Shown here: positions 1 to 5,026 of the stretch, in pieces
Position numbering within the stretch: position 1 is the stretch's first letter
Layout of the letters: each line of letters begins with the position of its first letter
Source of the DNA: Tannerella sp.
GTDB lineage: Bacteria; Bacteroidota; Bacteroidia; Bacteroidales; Tannerellaceae
DNA length: 5,026 nt
Assembly: GCA_031288935.1 (NCBI GenBank)
Contig: JAITQL010000213.1
Coordinates: forward strand, 1-5,026
Direction: 5' to 3'
The notes under the pieces: generated by a model
What the model was told of the DNA's origin: nothing
The model's input: only the letters and a program-made list of their open reading frames with translations
Databases searched by the model: none
Translations under genes and position numbers: made by a program

Positions 1-162
1 AGGAATAAAAATAGAGCGCATCAAAAAAAAGTTCAAGCCCGATAATAACAATTTTTCTTCTCCGAACAGAGAATTTAAAGAATTAATCCAATATCCGGTT
101 ATTTTTCTCTTTTCAAATAAAAGTCCCATCTTTGCGACGTTATACATTAACACGTAATAATC
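1..162. other. AT-rich region upstream of the PIN toxin unit, probably non-coding
   Basis: This stretch is much richer in A and T than the genes to its right, with A-runs near 25-32 and T-runs near 52-57 and 102-106. I see no recognisable gene. One forward frame is open from base 2 to a TAA at 155-157, but its conceptual product is low in complexity and resembles no family I know, so I treat it as chance or at most an unrecognised gene tail. Short A/T-only inverted repeats occur (TTATTT at 99-104 with AAATAA at 115-120), too weak to call a terminator. The right end carries the candidate promoter listed separately. Confidence 0.5.
127..135 (+). promoter_or_regulatory. Candidate Bacteroidota -7 element for the toxin-antitoxin unit
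   Basis: CATCTTTGC differs from the Bacteroidota -7 consensus TAnnTTTG at one position (C for T at the start). It ends 27 bases before the ATG at 163, which would give a leader of roughly 20 bases. The matching -33 region (about 101-110) is T-rich but has no clear TTTG, so only half of the promoter is convincing. No Shine-Dalgarno sequence is seen between this element and the ATG, which is common in this phylum. Confidence 0.4.
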
Positions 163-327
163 ATGGCAACAGAATCTGTAAAAAAGAAACCGGATAAGCC
201 TGCAACCAAGGTGAAAACACCGGCTCCCGAAAAGAAGGAAGAACGAAACAGGGCATCTTTGTTCGGCCTTTACAAGGACCGGAAATTATGCCTGGTGGAA
301 GGCGACGTCTTCAATCTCGGATTATGA
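163..327 (+). CDS. Small lysine/proline-rich protein, putative antitoxin of the PIN toxin
   Basis: This 54-aa frame starts with ATG at 163 and stops with TGA at 325-327. Residues 1-30 are rich in lysine, proline, alanine and glutamate (KKKPDK at 7-12, paired K and E at 23-27) and look disordered. Residues 31-54 are more hydrophobic (LFGLYKDRKL at 33-42, then an acidic/aliphatic end). The next ATG lies inside its last codons (ATGA overlap at 324-327), so translation of the PIN gene is probably coupled to it. Position, size and overlap are typical of an antitoxin. However, I see no AbrB, ribbon-helix-helix, Phd/YefM or DUF2281 signature and no obvious DNA-binding domain. The FGLYK segment is vaguely like the C-terminal toxin-binding tails of some antitoxins, but this is weak. 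It could be a novel antitoxin, a truncated one, or a spurious leader ORF. The antitoxin role is inferred from context only. Confidence 0.6.
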   Translation: MATESVKKKPDKPATKVKTPAPEKKEERNRASLFGLYKDRKLCLVEGDVFNLGL

Positions 328-746
328 AACCCGACCGTTTACTGCTCGACACGCATATCCTGCTGTGGGCATTGTATGAACCTGACAGGGTGGACAGACA
401 CATATATGAAGACATTTATGACTATAACGTGCCTGTCCATGTCAGTGTTGAAACCCTGCGTGAAGTCGTAATTCTGCGACACCTCGGTAAAATTGATTCC
501 AAGATAGATTTGAAACGGTTGCTGATCGACCTTGACCGGGGAGGCATCCGCATTCTCGAAATCAAGCGGAAGCATGTCGAGGCGCTCGAAAAGCTGTCGC
601 ATCCCGTGATCAACGGCAAGACGCACGACGACCCGTTCGACCGTATGCTGATGGCCCAGGCCATATCCGAACGCTTGACATTAGTGTCTTCGGACATGAA
701 ATTCCCCTATTACCGCGACCTGAATTTTGACCTGATGCGGAATTGA
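324..746 (+). CDS. PIN-domain ribonuclease toxin, VapC family
   Basis: The 140-aa product is a single PIN domain of normal length for VapC-type toxins, which are cytoplasmic Mg2+-dependent endoribonucleases that cut RNA and block translation. The expected acidic residues are present: D9 in LLLDTHILLW (residues 6-15), E47 in SVETLREVVI (41-50), D103/D106 in the HDDPFDR motif (101-107) and D124 in VSSD (121-124). The HDDPFDRMLMAQA segment with the LLLDTH start places it near the Sll0205-like PIN subgroup. I chose ATG 324 over the upstream in-frame ATG at 288. The 12 extra residues would be basic and unlike the family, and 324 puts the start in a four-base overlap with the preceding 54-aa frame. 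All key residues are intact, so the enzyme should be active. The target RNA cannot be read from sequence. It converges on uxaC. Confidence 0.88.
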   Translation: MKPDRLLLDTHILLWALYEPDRVDRHIYEDIYDYNVPVHVSVETLREVVILRHLGKIDSKIDLKRLLIDLDRGGIRILEIKRKHVEALEKLSHPVINGKTHDDPFDRMLMAQAISERLTLVSSDMKFPYYRDLNFDLMRN

Positions 747-835
747 CAGAATGAATAAGAGGCTATCCGAAATTTGGGGTTCACATCATTGACGGCGGGC
801 TGTAATCTTTGAATCTATGAATCATTGAATCCCTC
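747..835. other. Convergent intergenic spacer between PIN toxin and uxaC
   Basis: This 89-base spacer lies between two convergent stop codons. I found no GC-rich hairpin followed by a T-run in either direction, so no intrinsic terminator can be called. It holds a near-palindrome CCGAAATTTGG (767-777), an 8-bp tandem repeat next to the uxaC stop, and a sequence at 759-784 that faintly resembles an IS end. An ATG at 751 opens only 13 codons and is not called. Confidence 0.6.
802..833. repeat. 8-bp tandem repeat TGAATCNN, three copies plus one degenerate
   Basis: TGAATCTA (810-817), TGAATCAT (818-825) and TGAATCCC (826-833) are three direct copies of TGAATC spaced exactly 8 bases apart. They are preceded by a degenerate copy, GTAATCTT (802-809). 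The array ends three bases from the uxaC stop codon (836-838). The copies are direct, not inverted, so they do not form a terminator stem. Function is unknown; it may be a small slippage-derived repeat or relic of a larger intergenic element. Confidence 0.7.
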
Positions 836-2239
836 CTACCAATTGAAGTATCGTTTGGCGTTGTAATAGCAAATATCTTCTACCATGCGTCCGATGAACG
901 TGATTTCGGAATAGGGGAGCAGCCCCTTTTCGATGTCGTTGCCGATCAGGTTGCAGAGGATGCGGCGGAAATATTCGTGTCGCGGATAGGACAGGAAACT
1001 GCGCGAATCGGTCAACATGCCGACGAAACGGCTCAACAGTCCCAGCGCCGAAAGTGCGTTCAGCTGGTTTTCCATGCCGGTGAACTGGTCAAGGAACCAC
1101 CAGGCCGAACCGTACTGCATCTTGCCGGGGACGGTGCCGTCGTTGAAGTTGTACAGGTTTGTTACCATCAATTCGTTGTCGCGCGGGTTCAGGTTGTAGA
1201 CGATTGTTTTGGTCAGATGGCCTTCGCTGTCCAGGCGGTCGAAGAAGCGGTTCATGGCGGAGGCTACCGCGCAATCGTCGATGGCGTCGAAGCCTGTATC
1301 GGCCCCAAGGCGGTTGAACATCCGCGTGTTGTTGTTGCGGATGGCGCCGATGTGGAACTGCTGCACCCATCCGGCCTTGCTGTCCATCACGGCCAGTTCG
1401 TGGAGTATGGCCGAGCGGAACAGGTTGACTTCTTCGGCCGTGGGCGTTTTGCCGGCGCGTACCTTCAGGAAGATGGCCTGAATCCCGGCGTCGGTATAGG
1501 GGTCTGCGTAGAACGTCGTCAAGCCGTGGTCGGAGAGGTTGCTGCCCTGTTCGGCGAAAAAGTCGTGCCGGCGTTGCAGTGCGTCCAGCAAGTCGGTGTA
1601 GGTGAGGACGGGTATGCCGGCGGCGGCTTCCAGACGGACGATGTAGTCGTTATACGTTTGCGGGTTTTCAATCGCCATCGCCTTGTCGGGGCGCCAGGTA
1701 GGGACGACTTTGACTGAAAGGCCGCTTTCGCGGATTGCGTTGTGGTAGACGAGCGAATCGACGGGGTCGTCGGTTGTTCCGACGGCTTCCACGCGCATGC
1801 GTTTCATCAGCGCCTGCGGGAAAAATTCGGGCGTTTGCAGTTTGGCGGTGCATACTTCGTACACGTTGCGGAGGTTGGAGGCTTTCAATACTTCGCTGAT
1901 GCCGAAGATGCGGTTCAGCTCCATATGCGTCCAGTGATACAGGGGATTCCGCATGGTGTAGGGCAACGTTTCCGCCCACTTCTCGAATTTTTCGTACGAA
2001 GGCTTGTCCCCCGTAATATACTCTTCGGGCACGCCGTTGGCACGCATCGCCCGCCATTTGTAATGGTCGCCTCCGAGCCAGATTTCGGTCAGGTCGGCAA
2101 ACGGCCGGTTTTCCGCAATCCTCTTCGGATCCAAATGACAGTGATAGTCAATGATCGGCATCCTGGCAGCGTGCTTGCGGTATAAATCGCGCGCCGTATC
2201 GGTTTGCAGCAGAAAGTCTGCATCTAAAAAAGTTTTCAT
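836..2239 (-). CDS. uxaC: Uronate isomerase (glucuronate/galacturonate isomerase)
   Basis: The 467-aa product matches the usual length of UxaC (EC 5.3.1.12, about 470 aa). This cytoplasmic enzyme converts D-glucuronate to D-fructuronate and D-galacturonate to D-tagaturonate, the first step of hexuronate catabolism. It has the amidohydrolase-superfamily TIM-barrel start DYHCHL (residues 31-36, with H33 and H35). Further family landmarks are TTDDP (155-159), WRPDK (182-186), SDHG (236-239), QFHIGAIRNNN (294-304, with H296 and R301) and the conserved C-terminal LTDSRSFLSYPRHEYFRR (409-426). The ATG lies 3 bases after the stop of the upstream aldolase gene, so the two are cotranscribed and probably translationally coupled; no strong Shine-Dalgarno is seen. 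It ends in TAG. No sign of truncation. A pectin- or glycosaminoglycan-derived uronate source is likely for a member of this phylum but is not shown here. Confidence 0.97.
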   Translation of the reverse strand: MKTFLDADFLLQTDTARDLYRKHAARMPIIDYHCHLDPKRIAENRPFADLTEIWLGGDHYKWRAMRANGVPEEYITGDKPSYEKFEKWAETLPYTMRNPLYHWTHMELNRIFGISEVLKASNLRNVYEVCTAKLQTPEFFPQALMKRMRVEAVGTTDDPVDSLVYHNAIRESGLSVKVVPTWRPDKAMAIENPQTYNDYIVRLEAAAGIPVLTYTDLLDALQRRHDFFAEQGSNLSDHGLTTFYADPYTDAGIQAIFLKVRAGKTPTAEEVNLFRSAILHELAVMDSKAGWVQQFHIGAIRNNNTRMFNRLGADTGFDAIDDCAVASAMNRFFDRLDSEGHLTKTIVYNLNPRDNELMVTNLYNFNDGTVPGKMQYGSAWWFLDQFTGMENQLNALSALGLLSRFVGMLTDSRSFLSYPRHEYFRRILCNLIGNDIEKGLLPYSEITFIGRMVEDICYYNAKRYFNW

Positions 2240-2242
2240 ATT

Positions 2243-2920
2243 CTACGGTTGTTTCTTATATTTTTGAATGTATGATAAAGCGTTTTTGCACAGGAGCGAA
2301 ACGGCATTCCAGTCGCCGGCGTTCACCGCGTCTTTCGGAAAGAGCATCGACCCCATGCCGACGCACGTCACGCCGGCCTTGAACCAGGCGGCGAGGTTTT
2401 CTTCCGTCGGTTCAACGGCGCCCGTAGCCATGATCATCGTCCAGGGCATCGGCGCCAGGATATTTTTCACAAACGAAGGGCCACCCACGCTGCCGGCGGG
2501 GAAGATCTTGCATACCTCGCAGCCGGCTTCCTGCGCAAAGCCTGTTTCGGACACGGTACCGCATCCCGGTATGTACAGCGTCTGCCGGCGGTTGCAAACC
2601 TTTGCCACGTCGGCGTTGAACAGCGGTCCGACGACGAAGTTTGCGCCCATTTGCAGATACATCGCCGCCGTCCCCGCGTCTACGATGGAGCCGATGCCCA
2701 CGATCAGTCCGGGACATTCCCCGGCGGCATACCGGATTAGGCCGGCAAAGACGTCTTGCGCGAAATCGCCGCGGTTGGTAAATTCAAAAGCGCGTACCCC
2801 GCCGTCGTAACAGGCCTTCACGATCTGTTGAACCGTTTCGGGGTCTTGGTGATAATAGACTGGAACCATTCCCGTTCGGACAAGGGTATCCAGTACTTTC
2901 AGTTTGGTAAATCGAGCCAT
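2243..2920 (-). CDS. eda: KDPG/KHG aldolase (2-dehydro-3-deoxy-phosphogluconate aldolase)
   Basis: The 225-aa product is a class I (Schiff-base) aldolase of the KDPG/KHG family. It splits 2-keto-3-deoxy-6-phosphogluconate into pyruvate and glyceraldehyde-3-phosphate in the cytoplasm, the last step of uronate catabolism and the Entner-Doudoroff route; many homologues also act on 4-hydroxy-2-oxoglutarate. By alignment by eye with E. coli Eda, K138 in CKIFPAG (137-143) is the Schiff-base lysine, E46 in FEFTNRG (45-51) the catalytic glutamate, and R50 the substrate-binding arginine. VGPLFN (97-102), ATGAVEPT (165-172) and VGMGSML (187-193) form the rest of the pocket. It is slightly longer than the ~213-aa enteric enzyme. 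It lies 13 bp behind the phosphate symporter gene and 3 bp before uxaC, so all three are probably one transcript. KHG-only specificity cannot be excluded from sequence, but the uxaC neighbour favours KDPG. Confidence 0.95.
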   Translation of the reverse strand: MARFTKLKVLDTLVRTGMVPVYYHQDPETVQQIVKACYDGGVRAFEFTNRGDFAQDVFAGLIRYAAGECPGLIVGIGSIVDAGTAAMYLQMGANFVVGPLFNADVAKVCNRRQTLYIPGCGTVSETGFAQEAGCEVCKIFPAGSVGGPSFVKNILAPMPWTMIMATGAVEPTEENLAAWFKAGVTCVGMGSMLFPKDAVNAGDWNAVSLLCKNALSYIQKYKKQP

Positions 2921-2933
2921 TTTCTTAATCTGT

Positions 2934-4745
2934 TTAATATGTATTGATTTTTTTCTCTACTACAGCCTGAACCACGTTCAGCACATAGTCGGCCAGTTTT
3001 TCACATTCGGTGACGATATCCATGTAATAAACGGCATCGGAATATTTGTATTCCTTGCCGTCGATGTTTTCGATGCTTTTGCCTTTCAACAGGTCGCGAT
3101 ACATGTTGATTTCATTCTCCTTGTTGTAGGAGTCGGCAATATCGTCCGGCAACGTATGCTGCTTGTGGAGGATACGGGTCATGTGCGTCAGCGCTTCGTC
3201 GACAAGCAGAAACATGTGTTCGATGTGATTGTTTTGTTCGTCGGTAAAGGTTGACTTGGCCTCGTTCCGACGTTTGATAGTACGCGCCATGTTGTAGCAG
3301 GCATCGGCGATACTTTCGATTTCGGAATCGGCGCGCAGCATGACGCGGACATCTTCTTTTCCTTCGGCGCTCAACCGTCCTTCCAGCACCTTGGTCAGGT
3401 AATTGGCAATTTCGATCTCCATGCGGTCGCTGATATCTTCATATTTCTTTATCCGGTTAAACAGTTGCAGGAAATTGTCTTCACGGTCTTCCTTGAGCAG
3501 CTGCTTCACCATGCCGTTCATCCGCGTGACGCGGTCGCCATAGACGGCGATTTCCTTTCTTGCCTGCATCAGCGACAGTTCCGACGTGGAAAGGATACCG
3601 GTGGAGATGTGTTTCAACTGGAAGTCGCCTTCCGTTTCGACCGGCGCCGGAATGAGTGCCGTGCAGATGCGGACGTAGACCTTCACAAACCAGATCATGA
3701 GGCAGATATTGAAGAAATTGAACATCGAATGGAACAGGGAGAGCGCGTACGAAACCGATACCTGCAACGTGAGCAGCTGTTTTTGCAGCGCGATCAAGTG
3801 TGTATCGGTCAAAAGCTTGTCCGAAGTGATGAGTTCGATGGTTTGCGGGTCAAGCGTACCGAGAAACCGGCTCAGTTCATGCGGATCGCCCGGCCCGAAA
3901 TGGGTAATAATCCACGAAACCAGTTGGGAAAAGGGATAAAAAAACGCGATGCACCAGCAGACGCCGAAGATATTGAACATCAAGTGCGCAAGGGCAGCGC
4001 GCTTGGCGGACGCATTGGCCGAAAAAGCGGCCAGGTTGGCCGTAATCGTCGTCCCGATGTTTTCGCCCAGTACCATGGCCGCCGCCATCTCGAAGGGAAT
4101 CCATCCCTGCGTGCACATGATAAGCGTAATGGCAACCGTTGCGCTCGACGACTGGACAATCACCGTCAGGATGCTTCCGAGCAGGAGGAACAGCAGGACG
4201 GAACCGTATCCCAGGGAGGTGTAATTCCGGATGAACGAGAGAACTTCCGGATGGCTCTGCAGATCGGGAACGGAGGTTTTCAGGTAGAACAGTCCTAAAA
4301 ACAACAGGGCGAATCCCATGATAAATTCACCCCACGATTTCCAGCTGCTCTTTTTGGAAAACAGCATCGGCAAACCCACTGCGATCAGGGGCAGCGAGAA
4401 GGCGCTGATATCCACCTTGAATCCGAAAAGAGAAATTATCCACGCCGTCACCGTCGTACCGACGTTAGCGCCCATGATGACGCCAATCGACTGCGCCAGA
4501 TTGAGCAGTCCCGCATTGACGAAACTCACCACCATCACCGTTGTAGCGCTGGACGATTGAATGATGGCCGTGATAAGCAATCCGGTCAATACGCCGGTGA
4601 ACCGGTTGCTCGTCATGGCGGAAAGAATATTCCGGAGCTTGTTGCCGGCTACTTTTTGCAACCCTTCGCTCATCGTCTTCATTCCGTAAAGAAACATCCC
4701 CAATGCGCCGATAAGTGTCAGAAAGTCCAAAAAAGAATAGTCCAT
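2934..4745 (-). CDS. Na+/phosphate symporter (PNaS family) with C-terminal PhoU-like domain
   Basis: The 603-aa protein is an inner-membrane sodium-dependent phosphate cotransporter of the NptA/PNaS type (Na/Pi cotransporter II-related). Residues 1 to about 360 form the membrane part, with the family's internal duplication: QSSSATTV (63-70) with GANVGTT (92-98), and QSSSATVA (198-205) with GENIGTT (227-233). These QSSS motifs are the substrate-site signatures. Hydrophobic segments lie roughly at 5-22, 50-75, 100-130, 140-157, 178-215, 220-240, 255-282 and 330-360. Residues 285-325 form a hydrophilic loop. Residues from about 385 to 597 are helical, charged and PhoU-like, and likely act in the cytoplasm to regulate transport. 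The start at 4745 has a weak AGGA three bases upstream (minus strand) and a TAnnTTTG element about 39 bases upstream. It is the first gene of the run with eda and uxaC. The family also includes exporters and proteins without tested transport, so direction and substrate are inferred. Confidence 0.93.
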   Translation of the reverse strand: MDYSFLDFLTLIGALGMFLYGMKTMSEGLQKVAGNKLRNILSAMTSNRFTGVLTGLLITAIIQSSSATTVMVVSFVNAGLLNLAQSIGVIMGANVGTTVTAWIISLFGFKVDISAFSLPLIAVGLPMLFSKKSSWKSWGEFIMGFALLFLGLFYLKTSVPDLQSHPEVLSFIRNYTSLGYGSVLLFLLLGSILTVIVQSSSATVAITLIMCTQGWIPFEMAAAMVLGENIGTTITANLAAFSANASAKRAALAHLMFNIFGVCWCIAFFYPFSQLVSWIITHFGPGDPHELSRFLGTLDPQTIELITSDKLLTDTHLIALQKQLLTLQVSVSYALSLFHSMFNFFNICLMIWFVKVYVRICTALIPAPVETEGDFQLKHISTGILSTSELSLMQARKEIAVYGDRVTRMNGMVKQLLKEDREDNFLQLFNRIKKYEDISDRMEIEIANYLTKVLEGRLSAEGKEDVRVMLRADSEIESIADACYNMARTIKRRNEAKSTFTDEQNNHIEHMFLLVDEALTHMTRILHKQHTLPDDIADSYNKENEINMYRDLLKGKSIENIDGKEYKYSDAVYYMDIVTECEKLADYVLNVVQAVVEKKINTY

Positions 4746-4783
4746 ATATCCTGATTTATAAAATTATTTCGTTACTTTGCGGG

Positions 4784-4791
4784 CAAATATA
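4784..4791 (-). promoter_or_regulatory. Candidate -7 element for the symporter-eda-uxaC operon
   Basis: On the minus strand this reads TATATTTG, a perfect match to the Bacteroidota -7 consensus TAnnTTTG. Its downstream end is 38 bases from the symporter ATG, which gives a leader of about 30 bases. The best -33 candidate is TTTG at 4818-4815 on the minus strand, 23 bases away and slightly further than the usual spacing. The position is sensible for the first gene of the operon. Confidence 0.5.
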
Positions 4792-4821
4792 TACAAATTA
4801 TTTGACATTTGGAGCAAAATG

Positions 4822-4829
4822 TATTTTTG
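4822..4829 (+). promoter_or_regulatory. Candidate -7 element for the nucleoside kinase gene
   Basis: TATTTTTG is a perfect TAnnTTTG match, with TTTG at 4801-4804 as a possible -33 element 17 bases upstream, a little short for this promoter class. It would leave a very short leader of about 8 bases before the ATG at 4844. A second, one-mismatch candidate, TTACTTTG at 4772-4779, would give a leader of about 60 bases but lacks a clear -33 element. Sequence alone does not decide between them. Confidence 0.4.
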
Positions 4830-4843
4830 CCATTATACCGGAC

Positions 4844-5026
4844 ATGAAACAAGCAGAAACTTATAACCCCGAAACGATTCTTGTGTATTGCAAGAACAAT
4901 GACGTCTGCAAGGCTGTTCCTCAAGGCTCGTCGCTGTTGGAGATTTATGACCTGGCCGGAGCACCGCTTCGCTACCCTCCGATGAGCGCCCGCGTCAACC
5001 AGCGTGTGGAAGGCCTGGACTACCGC
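4844..5026 (+). CDS. Nucleoside (uridine) kinase, N-terminal fragment cut by window edge
   Basis: Sixty-one codons are visible from ATG 4844, with no stop before the window ends, so the gene continues to the right. The segment contains VYCKNND (residues 14-20), GSSLLEIY (28-35) and, after PPMSARVN, QRVEGLDYR (53-61). This resembles the start of the Bacteroidota nucleoside kinase annotated as uridine kinase, in which a TGS-like ubiquitin-fold domain precedes a P-loop PRK/URK kinase domain. The kinase domain, with its Walker A motif, would lie beyond the window and cannot be checked here. The family phosphorylates pyrimidine nucleosides for salvage in the cytoplasm; exact substrate is unknown. 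The start is supported by the motif positions, not by a Shine-Dalgarno sequence. It is transcribed divergently from the symporter gene. The alternative is another TGS-domain protein, which is less likely. Confidence 0.8.
   Translation, partial: MKQAETYNPETILVYCKNNDVCKAVPQGSSLLEIYDLAGAPLRYPPMSARVNQRVEGLDYR

Noticed and set aside
2..157. Forward frame open from the left edge to TAA at 155-157, possibly the tail of an upstream gene
   Set aside because: The region is AT-rich and the conceptual product is lysine/asparagine-rich with no recognisable motif. It ends on top of what looks like a promoter leader. Sequence to the left of the window would decide this.
747..835. Intrinsic terminator between the convergent genes
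   Set aside because: No GC-rich inverted repeat followed by a T-run could be found in either direction. The repeats present are direct copies.
977..1717. 246-aa forward frame antisense to uxaC
   Set aside because: It lies wholly opposite a strongly supported uxaC, has no family resemblance, and is expected from the codon bias of the true gene.
2268..2810. 180-aa forward frame antisense to eda
   Set aside because: It is a shadow of a well-supported aldolase gene, with no motif and no start context of its own.
2921..2933. Promoter or terminator between the symporter gene and eda
   Set aside because: The 13-base A/T gap has no room for a hairpin and no TAnnTTTG element, so cotranscription is the simpler reading.
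3465..4298. 277-aa forward frame antisense to the phosphate symporter
   Set aside because: The product is arginine-, glutamine- and glutamate-rich without motifs and mirrors codon usage of the symporter gene, whose own signatures are clear on the minus strand.

Overview
The window looks like chromosomal DNA from a member of the Bacteroidales (Bacteroidota). Three things support this. The gene cut by the right edge begins like the Bacteroidota-type nucleoside kinase with an N-terminal TGS-like domain. The KDPG aldolase and uronate isomerase read as Bacteroidota family members. The start regions carry TAnnTTTG-like -7 elements and mostly lack strong Shine-Dalgarno sequences. Genus cannot be fixed from this sequence. 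The genes are of moderate GC, while the first ~160 bases are clearly AT-rich.

Layout. Bases 1-162 are AT-rich and probably non-coding, ending in a candidate Bacteroidota promoter. Bases 163-746 (+) hold a compact two-gene unit: a 54-aa lysine/proline-rich protein (163-327) overlaps by four bases (ATGA) a PIN-domain VapC-type ribonuclease (324-746). This has the architecture of a type II toxin-antitoxin pair, but the small partner matches no antitoxin family I can recognise. Bases 747-835 separate this unit from a convergent operon and contain an 8-bp tandem repeat and a sequence that faintly resembles an insertion-sequence end.

Bases 4745-836 (-) hold three tightly packed genes: a Na+/phosphate symporter with a C-terminal PhoU-like domain, then after 13 bp a KDPG/KHG aldolase (eda), then after 3 bp uronate isomerase (uxaC). 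UxaC performs the first step of hexuronate breakdown and Eda the last, which releases pyruvate and glyceraldehyde-3-phosphate. The intermediate enzymes (oxidoreductases, dehydratases and KDG kinase) are not in the window and must be elsewhere if the pathway is complete. The leading phosphate transporter is the unusual partner.

Bases 4746-4843 form a divergent promoter region with candidate -7 elements for both directions. The nucleoside kinase gene starts at 4844 (+) and runs off the right edge after 61 codons.

Most of the window is ordinary metabolism and transport. The best candidates for something undescribed are the 54-aa partner of the PIN toxin and, more modestly, the phosphate-transporter/uronate-catabolism operon. 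I found no CRISPR array, tRNA, rRNA or intact mobile element.
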